DNA of 64,000 nt, from NCBI RefSeq assembly GCF_000010305.1, contig NC_012489.1, positions 1,364,001-1,428,000 of the forward strand. Reading direction: 5' to 3'. Shown here piece by piece: positions 16,971 through 26,024 of this stretch. The translations under genes were made by a program, and so were the position numbers. The DNA is from Gemmatimonas aurantiaca T-27 (GTDB lineage Bacteria; Gemmatimonadota; Gemmatimonadetes; Gemmatimonadales; Gemmatimonadaceae). How positions within the stretch are numbered: the stretch's first letter is position 1; each line of letters opens with the position of its first letter. The notes below the pieces were generated by a model. The model saw nothing but the letters and a program-made list of their open reading frames with translations, had not been told where the DNA came from and did no database searches.

Positions 16971-18631
16971 TGGCCGCGCGTGCGCTGTTCGTGGTGCCGG
17001 CGCTGGGGCTGCTCGTATTCGGAGCGCTCTCGTCGCACCTGCCGGAGCCGGTAGCGGGCCTGGGTGGTGACACGGCCGTCGCCACCCGTCTGCAGCCGCC
17101 GGTGGATTCGTTCGATGTACTGATCGTGGGTGGGTCAGTCATCGATGGAACGGGCAGCGCGTCGCGCACCGTGGATGTGGGGCTGAGGGGCGACCGGATC
17201 GTGGCCCTGGGCGCGAATCTGCCCCGCACGAAGGCGCGCACCGTCATCGAAGCGCGAGGGCGTGTGGTGACGCCCGGCTTCATCGATCTGCACGCGCATC
17301 TCGAACCGCTCCTGCAGTTGCCGCTCATGGAGAGCGCGTTGCGGCAGGGTGTGACGCTCGCAGTGGGCGGTCCTGATGGCAGCTCCTCGTTGCCGCTGGG
17401 CCCCTATCTCGACTCCGTGACCACTGCGAAGCCCGGCATCAACGTGGCGTATCTGGTGGGGCACAATGACGTGCGTCGCCGGGTGCTGGGCATGGCGGCG
17501 CGTGCGCCCGATGCCGCGGAGCTGGCCCGCATGAAGCAGTTGGTGGCCGAGGCGATGGGACAGGGCGCGTTTGGGCTGAGCACGGGGTTGTTGTATCTGC
17601 CGGGCACGTATTCCAACGTGGACGAAGTGGTGGCACTGGCCCAGGTGGCGAGCGACAGCAACGGCATCTACACGTCACACCTGCGCAAGGAAGGCATCGG
17701 TTTGCTCGATGGTGTGGGCGAGGCGATGGAGATCGGCCGCCGCGCGAAGATTCCGGTGGTGCTCACGCATCACAAGGCGGTGGGCCAGCAGATGTGGGGC
17801 AAGAGTGTGGTGACGCTGGCCATGGTCGACAGCGCACGGAAGGCTGGCATCGATGTGATGATCGACCAGTATCCCTACACGGCCACACACACCGGTATCA
17901 GTGTGCTGGTACCCAGTTGGGCGATGGCCGGTGGTGACGCCGAGTTCCGCAAGCGATTGGCCGTGCCGGCGCTCAAGGACAGCATCGTTCGTGGCATCGT
18001 CGACAACATCCTGAACGATCGTGGTGGTGGTGATCTGGCGCGTGTGCAGTTCTCGCGTGTGCCGTGGGATCGTTCGCTCGAAGGCAAGACGCTCAAGGAC
18101 TGGGCAACGCGCGAGAAACTCGAGCCCACGCCGGAGAACGGTGCGCAGTTGGTGCTGCAGGCCATGCTCAAGGGCGGTGGCAATGCCATCTACCATGTGC
18201 TCGACGAGCAGGACGTGCGGCGCATCATGACCCATCCGCAGACGATGATCGCCAGTGATGGCCGGCTGTCGCGTCCGGGGGATGGTCACCCGCACCCGCG
18301 CGCATACGGCACGTTCCCGCGGGTCCTCGGGCTGTATGTGCGCGAGCAGAAGTTGCTGTCGCTGGAAAGTGCTGTGCACAAGATGACCCAGATGCCAGCC
18401 CAGCGACTCGCCATGAGCGACCGCGGCGTGCTGCGGGTGGGCGCCCTGGCCGATGTGGTGGTGTTCGACGCCAGCACGGTGAAAGACCAGTCCACGTTCA
18501 CGGAACCCCATCAGTATCCGGTGGGCATCGAAACGGTGATCGTGAACGGCACGGTGGCTGTTCGGGATGGCAAACCCACCGGCGTGCGCGCCGGACGGGT
18601 GGTGCGACACGGGGCCAAGGCCAATAATTGA
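16970..18631 (+). CDS. Secreted D-aminoacylase-like amidohydrolase
   Basis: 553 aa. A signal/anchor segment (about 5-25) precedes the amidohydrolase fold. The protein has DVLIVGGSVIDGTG, the metal-binding PGFIDLHAHLE, a Lys/His region with TSHLRKEG and VVLTHHKAVG, the distal ASDGRLSRPGDGHPHPRAY segment, and the usual C-terminal VGALADVVVFDAST. These match N-acyl-D-amino-acid deacylases, which release D-amino acids from N-acylated forms. In the family the metal-bridging residue varies and I cannot confirm the exact acyl substrate. The signal segment suggests periplasmic or membrane-bound action. It overlaps the FKBP gene by 1 nt and is followed by a hairpin and an S9 peptidase. Confidence 0.88.
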   Translation: MAARALFVVPALGLLVFGALSSHLPEPVAGLGGDTAVATRLQPPVDSFDVLIVGGSVIDGTGSASRTVDVGLRGDRIVALGANLPRTKARTVIEARGRVVTPGFIDLHAHLEPLLQLPLMESALRQGVTLAVGGPDGSSSLPLGPYLDSVTTAKPGINVAYLVGHNDVRRRVLGMAARAPDAAELARMKQLVAEAMGQGAFGLSTGLLYLPGTYSNVDEVVALAQVASDSNGIYTSHLRKEGIGLLDGVGEAMEIGRRAKIPVVLTHHKAVGQQMWGKSVVTLAMVDSARKAGIDVMIDQYPYTATHTGISVLVPSWAMAGGDAEFRKRLAVPALKDSIVRGIVDNILNDRGGGDLARVQFSRVPWDRSLEGKTLKDWATREKLEPTPENGAQLVLQAMLKGGGNAIYHVLDEQDVRRIMTHPQTMIASDGRLSRPGDGHPHPRAYGTFPRVLGLYVREQKLLSLESAVHKMTQMPAQRLAMSDRGVLRVGALADVVVFDASTVKDQSTFTEPHQYPVGIETVIVNGTVAVRDGKPTGVRAGRVVRHGAKANN

Positions 18632-18678
18632 GTGTGGCGGTCTGACGTCGACCTGTGACACACCCTGCCCGCTTGTTC

Positions 18679-18706
18679 CCCGCCGACCGCCCCCTCGTTC
18701 GGCGGG
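18679..18706. repeat. GC-rich hairpin between amidohydrolase and S9 peptidase
   Basis: CCCGCCGA / TCGGCGGG forms an 8-bp perfect stem with a 12-nt loop in the 143-bp gap. There is no T tract. It could be a weak terminator for the upstream gene or a leader structure for the peptidase. Confidence 0.4.
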
Positions 18707-18774
18707 TCCGCATGATCGGAGCCACCCCGGTGCCTCCACGGCGGATTCTTTCCACCGAACGCGACGAAGGCCCC

Positions 18775-20877
18775 ATGATCTCCTCCCCTCGATCTCGCTC
18801 CCGCTCGTTCCATCGGCTGATGTGGCCGACCGTCGCCGCGACCTTCCTCGCGCCGGCGTTGCTGACGGCGCAGGCCCGCGGCATGGACGATTCCGACGTC
18901 ATGCGCCTCAAGGCGGTTGGCGGCGCGGCCATCTCGCCCGACGGTGCCCGTGTGCTGTACACGGTCACCGGTTGGGAGCACCCCGCCGCGAAGGGTGATA
19001 CCGCCCTCGGTGATCGTCACGATCGCCGCTCGCATGTGTTCATGGTCCCCGCAGCGGGCGGCGCCACGCGCCAGCTCACGTACGGGGAGCGTGGGGAATC
19101 GCAGCCCACCTGGTCGCCCGATGGCAAGACGGTGGCCTTCGTGGCCTCCCGTGGCGCCGGCACGGGCGATGACGCGCCCCGTGCCCAGATTTGGCTCCTG
19201 CCTGCCGATGGCGGCGAGGCCCGTCAGTTGTCGTCGTTGCGTGACGGCGTGTCGGGGTATGTGTGGTCACCTGATGGTTCGAAGATCGCCGTGACATCAC
19301 AGGACTCGATCTCCCGTGAGGACGACGCCAAGCGCCGCCGTCGTGACGATGCGCAGGTGTACGAAGGGCCCTCGCGTCTGAGCCACATCTGGGTGGTGGA
19401 CGTGGCCACGGGTGCGGCGACGCGTATCACGACCGGCAACTTCACCGTGAATGGCGTGCCTAGCTGGTCGCCCGATGGTGCCCGCCTGGCATTCCAGGCC
19501 GGTCCCACCACGCTCATTCGCGATGAACGCCACGATGCCTACGTCGTGGATGTTGCGACGAAGCAGCTCGATCGCATCACGTCGAATGGTGAAGTCGAGA
19601 CCACGCCGCAGTTCTCGCCCGACGGCAAGCTGCTGGCCTTCACGGTGGTGCCGCACGAATTTGCGGCGCACAAGGACGGCATCCCGCCGCGCACGCTGCG
19701 CAACGGCCGGGTGACCACGTTCGATCTGGCCACCCGCACGAGCACCAACCATGCGCGCCCCGATTTTGATGTGAGCGCTGGCGCCCTGCGCTGGTCGCCC
19801 GATGGCAAGGAGCTGTGGTTCACGGCCAGCGATCGGGTGTATCAGTCTGTCTATTCGTACGATTTTGCCAGCAAGCAGTACACCAAGCGCACCAAAGACC
19901 AGTTGGTGGCGGGGTTGTCGCACAATCGCGATGCGAGCCGTTTTGCCTTTGTGCTCAATACGGCGGCCTGGCCGTCGGAAGTGTACGTGCAGGACGGTTT
20001 CTCGGGCACACCGAAGCGCATCACGAACACCAATCCGTGGATTGCCGAGCGTTCGATCGGCGCGTCCCGCGTGATGACGTGGAAGAGCAAGGACGGCCGC
20101 GAAGTGGAAGGCGTGCTGCTCTTGCCGGTGGGCTATCAGGAAGGCAACAAGGTGCCGCTCGTGGTGTCGGCGCACGGTGGTCCGACTGGTGTGCACACCA
20201 ACGGCTTCAAGCTCGGCAACGATCCAGGGCAGACCTGGGCCGCGCGCGGCTGGGCGGTGCTCTATCCCAACCCGCGTGGCTCGACGGGGTACGGCGAGTG
20301 GTGGATGCGCGCCAACACCGGTGACTGGGGCGGCGGCGACTATCGCGACATCATGACCGGCGTGGATGATCTCATCAAGCGTGGCATCGCCGACTCGACG
20401 CGCATGGCGTTCGAAGGCTGGAGCTACGGTGGCTACATGACGAGCTGGGTGGTGTCGCAGACGGGTCGCTTCAAGGCGGCCATGATGGGCGCCGGTTTGC
20501 CGTCGCTGTTGTCGATGGCGGGCACCACGGATATTCCGGGCTACATCAACACGTTCTTCGGCCAGCCGCAGTACGATGGTTCGATCGTGAACCCGAGCAT
20601 CCGCAAGTTCCTCGAGCGTTCGGGCATTTCGTACAGCGATCGCATCACGACGCCGCTGCTCATCCTGCACGGCAGCAATGACGAGCGCGTACCGATCGGT
20701 CAGCCGATGGAGTTCTATCGCGCGCTCAAGGATCGCGGCAAGACCACGGAGCTGGTGTTTTATCCGCGCGAAGGCCACGGCTTCACCGAGTACTACCACC
20801 AGCTCGACCGCATGAAGCGTGAGTACGAGTGGATGGCGAAGTACACGCTCGGGACGCCGCAGAAGACGGCGATGTAG
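18775..20877 (+). CDS. Secreted S9 (prolyl oligopeptidase) family peptidase
   Basis: 700 aa from ATG 18775, chosen because GAAGG lies 4 nt upstream and the signal peptide (ending LLTAQARG) then falls at the N-terminus; an in-frame GTG at 18655 is less likely. Residues about 45-430 form a WD40/DPP-like beta-propeller with repeated SPDG turns (TWSPDGKTVAFVAS, VWSPDGSKIAV, SWSPDGARLAF). The C-terminal alpha/beta-hydrolase domain holds Ser550 in GWSYGGYMTSW, Asp636 in HGSNDERVP and His668 in REGHGFTEYYH. Members are acylaminoacyl- or dipeptidyl-peptidases, and this export form probably digests peptides in the periplasm. A strong terminator follows. Confidence 0.93.
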   Translation: MISSPRSRSRSFHRLMWPTVAATFLAPALLTAQARGMDDSDVMRLKAVGGAAISPDGARVLYTVTGWEHPAAKGDTALGDRHDRRSHVFMVPAAGGATRQLTYGERGESQPTWSPDGKTVAFVASRGAGTGDDAPRAQIWLLPADGGEARQLSSLRDGVSGYVWSPDGSKIAVTSQDSISREDDAKRRRRDDAQVYEGPSRLSHIWVVDVATGAATRITTGNFTVNGVPSWSPDGARLAFQAGPTTLIRDERHDAYVVDVATKQLDRITSNGEVETTPQFSPDGKLLAFTVVPHEFAAHKDGIPPRTLRNGRVTTFDLATRTSTNHARPDFDVSAGALRWSPDGKELWFTASDRVYQSVYSYDFASKQYTKRTKDQLVAGLSHNRDASRFAFVLNTAAWPSEVYVQDGFSGTPKRITNTNPWIAERSIGASRVMTWKSKDGREVEGVLLLPVGYQEGNKVPLVVSAHGGPTGVHTNGFKLGNDPGQTWAARGWAVLYPNPRGSTGYGEWWMRANTGDWGGGDYRDIMTGVDDLIKRGIADSTRMAFEGWSYGGYMTSWVVSQTGRFKAAMMGAGLPSLLSMAGTTDIPGYINTFFGQPQYDGSIVNPSIRKFLERSGISYSDRITTPLLILHGSNDERVPIGQPMEFYRALKDRGKTTELVFYPREGHGFTEYYHQLDRMKREYEWMAKYTLGTPQKTAM

Positions 20878-20906
20878 TTCACGAGGACCGCTGGACTGCA
20901 CGTCAG

Positions 20907-20969
20907 AAAAGGGGGATCCGGGAAGCGGGGTGTGGAGCGATCACACGGCCTTCCGGGTCCCCCTTTTTC
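20907..20969. terminator. Bidirectional rho-independent terminator
   Basis: AAAAGGGGGATCCGGGAAG pairs with CTTCCGGGTCCCCCTTTTT across a loop of about 25 nt. The T run on the plus strand and the A run at the other end allow it to serve both the S9 peptidase and the convergent monooxygenase. Confidence 0.85.
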
Positions 20970-20996
20970 TTGATGAAGCTGTTGCTGTCTTGGGAC

Positions 20997-22160
20997 TCAC
21001 CCCCTGCCAATCGCGCGCAAGACGTCGGGGTCTTCCTGCATCACGCGCAGTAGCGCGTTGGGCGTCGTCATCGCGTCGATGACAGGGAACAGCACCCGGT
21101 CGCGGATTCCACGCGCCACGGGGCTGGTCCATTCACCGAGTTGGCCCAGCAACGACGCCGTGCGTGCGACGGCGCCGACCTTCGGCTTGCGACGCCGCGT
21201 GTAGGCCTCGAGACCGTCGGCCATGGTCTCGGCGCGACGCAGCTCGTCCAGCAGCACCGCCGCATCGACCAAGGCGCTGTTGGCGCCCTGCCCGAGGTTG
21301 GGGGCCATGGCATGAGCCGCATCGCCCAGCAGTACCAGCTTGTCATGCCACCAGCGTCGACAATGCACACCAATGACTTCGTGAAGGAGCAACGATTGCC
21401 ACTGGTCGATCGCCTCGAGCAACGGCGCCGCAGCCGGATAGGCCTCACGCCAGGTGGCGCGCAGCACCTCCAGATCGCACCCACGCACCGCGGTGCGTAG
21501 ACGTGGCGTGTTGCATGAGGCGTAGAGATACGTGCCGTCGTCCACGTCGAACGACCCAAAGATGCCCGCCGAGGTCCACGCTTCGGATTGCTGGCCCAAT
21601 CCCGGTGGGAGGAGCGTGCGCAGGTAGTGGAGCCCGGTGCGTTCGATGCGCACACCGAAGTCGCCGCCGTCACGGACGCGCGAATGCACCCCGTCGGCGC
21701 CGATCACGAGGTCCGCTTCCAGGACCTCGTCGAGTGACCGGCCGTGGCGACGCATGGTGACCAGCCCGTCCGGGCGGGCGGCCACGAGCGAAGTGCCAAA
21801 GTGTGTCTCGATGAGCGGCTCTGCCGCCACCGCGTCGAGCAGGATGCCCTGCAGTGTTTCGCGTCGTACCATGTGCATCGATGGTGCCGGAGGGCGCGGT
21901 GTGAGCAGCGGCCGACCTGCCGCATCGGTGACCCGCCCGCCGACGACAGGAAGGGCCACCCGCAGTGCCGGCCCGAGTCCGATGGACTCGAGCACAGCCA
22001 ATCCATTTTCTGCCAAGGCAATGCCGGCGCCAACAGCGCGCGGGTGAGGCACTCGCTCGATGAGCGAGACGCGGGCACCAGCGCGTGCGAACAGCAAGGC
22101 TGCCGCGCAGCCGCCGGTGGCGCCGCCAATGATGATGATTCGCAAGGAAGACAGTCGCAT
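20997..22160 (-). CDS. FAD-dependent monooxygenase (PHBH type)
   Basis: 387 aa from ATG 22160 (MRLSSLRIIIIGG). The frame extends to 22205, but that part overlaps the divergent regulator. It has the N-terminal Rossmann motif in IIIIGGATGGCAAALLFARA, a mid-chain GADGVHSRVRDGG (the DG motif region) and the C-terminal FAD-ribityl motif GDAAHAMAPNLGQGANSALVDA. These are the marks of group A flavoprotein hydroxylases, which use NAD(P)H and oxygen on aromatic or related small molecules. The substrate is unknown. It faces the AraC-type regulator across only 23 bp, which makes that regulator its likely controller. Confidence 0.9.
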   Translation of the reverse strand: MRLSSLRIIIIGGATGGCAAALLFARAGARVSLIERVPHPRAVGAGIALAENGLAVLESIGLGPALRVALPVVGGRVTDAAGRPLLTPRPPAPSMHMVRRETLQGILLDAVAAEPLIETHFGTSLVAARPDGLVTMRRHGRSLDEVLEADLVIGADGVHSRVRDGGDFGVRIERTGLHYLRTLLPPGLGQQSEAWTSAGIFGSFDVDDGTYLYASCNTPRLRTAVRGCDLEVLRATWREAYPAAAPLLEAIDQWQSLLLHEVIGVHCRRWWHDKLVLLGDAAHAMAPNLGQGANSALVDAAVLLDELRRAETMADGLEAYTRRRKPKVGAVARTASLLGQLGEWTSPVARGIRDRVLFPVIDAMTTPNALLRVMQEDPDVLRAIGRG

Positions 22161-22183
22161 ATGAAGGCAATCACTGGTGTGTT

Positions 22184-23317
22184 GTGGACACCGGATATTC
22201 GCCACCTCACATCCGTCCGTCTGTGGCCGATATCGCCACGCTTGTGACTCCCGCTGCCATCGCTGAACTTTGGGAGATGGCCGATCCTCTTCTCGATCAC
22301 ACGATGCTGGCCGCCATTCCTGGCGGCGTGGTGCGCGCGGCGCTCGAGCTGGGATGGCATCGCGAAACGCTGGCCCGCGACACCGGATTCGATCTGCAGC
22401 GCTTCGACGATCCCGATGCGCGGGTGCCCGTCACCGACAACCTGGCGTTGTGGGCGGTGCTCGCTCGCCGTCCCCTCGGACTCGAGATTGGTGAACGCCT
22501 CACCTTCGCCGAAACCGGTGCGGTGGGGTTTGCGATGATGCACGGCGGCACTGTGCGCGAAGCCCTCGACTGGTTACAGCGCTATCGGGCGGTCTTGCAT
22601 CCGGCACTGGTTCCCATGGTCGACGTGCGCACCGATCCGGCGGGCGATCGTCTCGTGTTTTCCAAGCCCGTTGCACCACCGTTCCTGCAACTGCGCGAGC
22701 CGGTCTATGCGCAGGCGGCGGCTACGGTGGTTTCGCTGCGCGCACTCGCTGGACGGCCGCAACTCGGTGCCCGCTACGTGGCGTATCCCATGGCACGTCC
22801 CGACGATGCGGATCGTCAGGAACGGTGGTTCGGTTGTCCGGTGGCGTGGGGCAGTGCACAGTTGGAAATCGCTTTCGATGCGGCCGTGCTGGATTGGCCA
22901 CTGCCGCTCGCCAATCCACAACTGTCCAGCTATCTCGCGCGTCGCGCCGACGAACTGCACTCGGCGTTGCCGGTGCCTACGGGCGATGCCGGGCGCGTAC
23001 GTCTGGAGATCGCGGCGCTGCTGGCCTTTGGGGAACCGAACATCGGTGACGTTGCAAAACGGTTGGCGATGTCTGCCCGCACGTTGCACCGACGACTGCA
23101 AGCTGAATCCACAAGTTTTTCCGCCATCGTGGAATCGCTGCGACGAGAGCGGGCCGAACTGCTGCTTGCCGATTCCACGATGAGCGCCTCGCAGGTGGCC
23201 ATGCTGCTCGGGTTTGCGGAACCGGCCACGTTTTTTCGCGCGTTTCGGCGGTGGACCGGCATGACACCATCGGCCTGGCGTGTGCGAGCGGCCAGCGATC
23301 GCCTGCCATCGGATTGA
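22184..23317 (+). CDS. AraC-family transcriptional regulator with arabinose-binding-like N-terminal domain
   Basis: 377 aa from GTG 22184; ATG 22277, giving 346 aa closer to family size, is a real alternative. The N-terminal domain (about 45-240) matches the arabinose-binding-like fold of OruR/ArgR-type AraC proteins (LGWHRETLARDTGFDLQRF, FGCPVAWGSAQLEIAFDAAVL). The C-terminal domain has two helix-turn-helix units (IGDVAKRLAMSARTLHRRLQ and ASQVAMLLGFAEPATFFRAF) and the signature RRWTGMTPSAWR. It is transcribed divergently from the monooxygenase with starts 23 bp apart, so its operator would overlap both promoters. Such pairs usually act as substrate-induced activators. The inducer is unknown. 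Confidence 0.88.
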   Translation: MDTGYSPPHIRPSVADIATLVTPAAIAELWEMADPLLDHTMLAAIPGGVVRAALELGWHRETLARDTGFDLQRFDDPDARVPVTDNLALWAVLARRPLGLEIGERLTFAETGAVGFAMMHGGTVREALDWLQRYRAVLHPALVPMVDVRTDPAGDRLVFSKPVAPPFLQLREPVYAQAAATVVSLRALAGRPQLGARYVAYPMARPDDADRQERWFGCPVAWGSAQLEIAFDAAVLDWPLPLANPQLSSYLARRADELHSALPVPTGDAGRVRLEIAALLAFGEPNIGDVAKRLAMSARTLHRRLQAESTSFSAIVESLRRERAELLLADSTMSASQVAMLLGFAEPATFFRAFRRWTGMTPSAWRVRAASDRLPSD

Positions 23318-23444
23318 TGGCGTCGGTTTTATGGCGTCGGACGGATGGCTTCTGATCGATGAATTCGGATTGAAGGCTGGTGACGATGCGGTGGTGAGAT
23401 GATGTCGGCGTATTTTCGATGACACACACGGCATCGGTGCGCAC

Positions 23445-23450
23445 TATCGT
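23445..23450 (+). promoter_or_regulatory. Candidate leaderless -10 box for the ComM/YifB gene
   Basis: TATCGT with exactly 6 nt (GACCCC) before the ATG at 23457 and no Shine-Dalgarno sequence. The rest of the 139-bp gap after the AraC gene shows nothing else I recognise. Confidence 0.4.
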
Positions 23451-23456
23451 GACCCC

Positions 23457-25013
23457 ATGCTGGCCGCCGCTCCTTCCGCCGCCGTACTCGGCATCGATGC
23501 CCTCGACGTACTCGTCGAGGTGCATGTAGCCAATGGGCTACCACAATGGACGCTCGTCGGATTGGCGGCGACGGCCGTGAAAGAAAGCCGCGACCGCGTT
23601 CATGCGGCGCTGGTGAATAGTGGGTTTGCTGCGCCCAGCAAGAGAATCACCATCTCTTTGACACCTGGGGACGTCCCGAAAAATGGGACCAGTTTCGATC
23701 TGCCCATCGCGCTCGCGGTACTCGCCGCCAGCGGGCAACTCCCGGCCGATGTCCTCACCGCCACCTGCGCGCTGGGTGAACTCGGTCTCGATGGACAACT
23801 CCGGCCGGTGCGTGGGGTGCTCGCCGTGGCGCGGCATGTCGCTGCGACCAGCGACGCCCTGCTCATCGTGCCACCAGACAATCTGCAGGAAGCACTCCGC
23901 GTTCCCGGCGCACGCGCCATGGCCCCGCGCACGCTCGCGGAGTTGGTGGCGGCCCTGCGTGACGGCACGGCCCGCAGTGACACCCGTCGACGCGCCCAAC
24001 CGATGGCCACCAACGACATCCCCGACCTCGGCGATGTCGTTGGACAGGAGCTTGCCGTACGCGCCGTGGAGATCGCCGCCGCGGGCGCGCACAATCTCTT
24101 CTTGCAGGGGCCACCAGGTGCCGGCAAAACCATGCTGGCCCGACGTCTGCCCGGCGTGCTTCCGCCCCTGAGCGAGCAGGAAGCGCTCGAGGTGTTGGCC
24201 ATTCACTCGGTGGCCGGACTGCTGGGGCCAGATCAGCACGCGCTTGCCGATCTCGCTCGCCCGTTTCGTGCACCACATCACTCGGTGAGTACCGCCGGAT
24301 TGATTGGCGGTGGTGGATGGCCCCGTCCGGGCGAAGTCAGTCTTGCGCACCATGGTGTGCTCTTTCTCGATGAACTGTCCCTCTTCCCCCGCCACACACT
24401 CGAAGCCCTGCGCCAGCCGCTCGAAGATGGCGCCGTGGTGGTCGCACGAGCCGCGCGCGCTCTGCGATTCCCATCCCGCTTCTCACTCATCGCCGCCAGC
24501 AACCCATGCCCCTGTGGATACGCCGGCGCAGAGGATCGCGCCTGTCGTTGCTCGGTCGCCGAACTCGAGCGTCATCGGGCGCGCCTGTCCGGACCACTGG
24601 CCGACCGGATCGATCTGCACGTGCACGTGCATCGCGTGCCGCCGGAGGCGCTGGCACAGCACGCGTCCGCTGAACGGTCTGGCACCGTGCGCGCCCGCGT
24701 GACCGCCGCGCGGCATCGGCAGCGCGAGCGATATGCCCATGTCGCCACAATCGGAGCGGTGGGCCTGCCTCTGACAAACGCCAGCGCGCCGTCGCGCCTG
24801 ATCGCTCCCGCCTCGCGACTGGAGCCCGACGCCCGTGCACTCCTGGTACGGGCCGCCGATCGTCTCACCCTGTCCGCGCGCGCCTATCACCGCGTACTGC
24901 GCGTGGCCCGCACCATTGCCGATCTCGACGACCTCGACACCGTCACCATCCAGCACATCGGCGAAGCCCTGCGCTATCGTCCTGTCGGGGAGGATCACAG
25001 CGTGGCCGCCTGA
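23457..25013 (+). CDS. YifB/ComM-family Mg-chelatase-like AAA+ ATPase
   Basis: 518 aa. The N-terminal ChlI-like domain (about 5-170, including ISLTPGDVPKNGTSFDLPIA) is followed by the AAA+ core with Walker A GPPGAGKTMLARRLPG, Walker B LFLDELSLF, and a Cys-rich insertion CPCGYAGAEDRACRCS before LERHRARLSGPLADRIDLHV. The C-terminal helical domain ends with HIGEALRYRP. This architecture is diagnostic of YifB/ComM. ComM in naturally transformable bacteria is a helicase that extends heteroduplex during integration of incoming DNA. The family is also very widespread in non-competent bacteria, so competence is not implied on its own. Confidence 0.95.
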   Translation: MLAAAPSAAVLGIDALDVLVEVHVANGLPQWTLVGLAATAVKESRDRVHAALVNSGFAAPSKRITISLTPGDVPKNGTSFDLPIALAVLAASGQLPADVLTATCALGELGLDGQLRPVRGVLAVARHVAATSDALLIVPPDNLQEALRVPGARAMAPRTLAELVAALRDGTARSDTRRRAQPMATNDIPDLGDVVGQELAVRAVEIAAAGAHNLFLQGPPGAGKTMLARRLPGVLPPLSEQEALEVLAIHSVAGLLGPDQHALADLARPFRAPHHSVSTAGLIGGGGWPRPGEVSLAHHGVLFLDELSLFPRHTLEALRQPLEDGAVVVARAARALRFPSRFSLIAASNPCPCGYAGAEDRACRCSVAELERHRARLSGPLADRIDLHVHVHRVPPEALAQHASAERSGTVRARVTAARHRQRERYAHVATIGAVGLPLTNASAPSRLIAPASRLEPDARALLVRAADRLTLSARAYHRVLRVARTIADLDDLDTVTIQHIGEALRYRPVGEDHSVAA

Positions 25014-25094
25014 ACTTTCGGCGCAAAGCTGCCCACACCCTGCCGCCCGCCGTCTGCGTGTCATAGCTTCCCGCACGACCCCAACCCCTCCGAC

Positions 25095-26024
25095 GTGGGC
25101 TGTCTCACTCGAATCGGCTGTGCGGTGATCCTCGTGGCCGGGGGCGCCGTCGGATACTGGCTCTACGGCGACCGTTTGCCGGCAGTGCTCACCCGTGCGG
25201 CCTCTGGCGCCGCGAATCGTGTGACGGATGCCGCCGTGCGTGCCAGTGAGCGCTACGACAGCAATGACGGCCCGCGCATCGAGGCCGAAGAGGAAGGACG
25301 ACGTCAGGAGGCGCGGTCCGCGCGCGACCGAAAGGTCGGCTGGGTGGGTGTGGCGTCACCTCTGCCAGCGACACAGGGATCCGCTGCCAGCAGCTCGGCG
25401 GCCAGTCGCGCGGCCGTGCTCAACCGCACGCTCGCCCCCCTCAGCGCCAAGAGTGGTCCCGCCTACCTCTCATTTTCCGCCCAACAGATCGCGGGGCTGC
25501 TCGCGCCATTGGTGCAGCAACTGCCGCCGTCCGCACAATCGGTGCAACTCGCCCTCGAGGGTGATCGGTTGCTGGTGCGTGCAGTGGTTTCACTGCGCGA
25601 TTTTGCCGGAGCAGGAACCATTGGCACGGTTCTGGGCGGGGCACTCGATGGTACCGACACGTTGTATGTGGCCGGCCCCATTGAACCCGTCCAGCCTGGA
25701 CTCGCCCAGTTCCGCGTGAAGGAACTGCGCCTCAAGGGCATCGAAGTGCCCGGCCGTGTCATCCCGCCACTGGTGCGCAATCTGCGGCAGTACGGAGAAC
25801 GCCGGATACGCGAGCAACTCGCGGCCCATGCCCGAAGTGAACGCGCAGCCACCTCGGCGGGTAGCAGGGCAGATCGCACGGCCGATCTCTCGGCCCTGGC
25901 CGACGACGGCCTGCCGATTCCGCTGCCAGCCGCCGTCAGCGACGCCCGCGTCGTGAATGGCAAGCTGACGTTGTATCGCGCGACGCCCGCTTCCGGGGTC
26001 GCTCCCACTTCTCGGACACCATGA
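25095..26024 (+). CDS. Membrane-anchored hypothetical protein
   Basis: 309 aa from GTG 25095 (MGCLTRIGCAVILVAGG). One N-terminal TM helix (about 6-24) is followed by a charged, low-complexity stretch rich in Glu, Arg, Ala and Ser (45-115). A globular part (about 120-240) contains YLSFSAQQIAGLLAPLVQQL and ELRLKGIEVPGRVIPPLVRNL. The Ser/Ala/Arg-rich tail ends in TPASGVAPTSRTP. The globular part gives a weak impression of a lipid-binding DUF2993-like fold, but I cannot assign it. The stop overlaps the sigma-54 activator gene by 4 nt (ATGA), so the two are translated together. It could be a membrane sensor or accessory of that regulator (inference only). Confidence 0.75.
   Translation: MGCLTRIGCAVILVAGGAVGYWLYGDRLPAVLTRAASGAANRVTDAAVRASERYDSNDGPRIEAEEEGRRQEARSARDRKVGWVGVASPLPATQGSAASSSAASRAAVLNRTLAPLSAKSGPAYLSFSAQQIAGLLAPLVQQLPPSAQSVQLALEGDRLLVRAVVSLRDFAGAGTIGTVLGGALDGTDTLYVAGPIEPVQPGLAQFRVKELRLKGIEVPGRVIPPLVRNLRQYGERRIREQLAAHARSERAATSAGSRADRTADLSALADDGLPIPLPAAVSDARVVNGKLTLYRATPASGVAPTSRTP

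Noticed and set aside
19297-20901. 534-codon minus-strand frame under the S9 peptidase
   Set aside because: It is antisense to a well-conserved peptidase with intact catalytic residues, with no domain of its own.
23318-23456. AraC-comM gap as a possible RNA gene
   Set aside because: There is no tRNA fold, no stable hairpin and no riboswitch-like pattern; only the -10 box before comM stands out.
23457-25013. Reading ComM plus the YlbF-like protein as evidence for natural competence
   Set aside because: Both families are widespread in non-competent bacteria and no pilus or DNA-uptake genes occur here.
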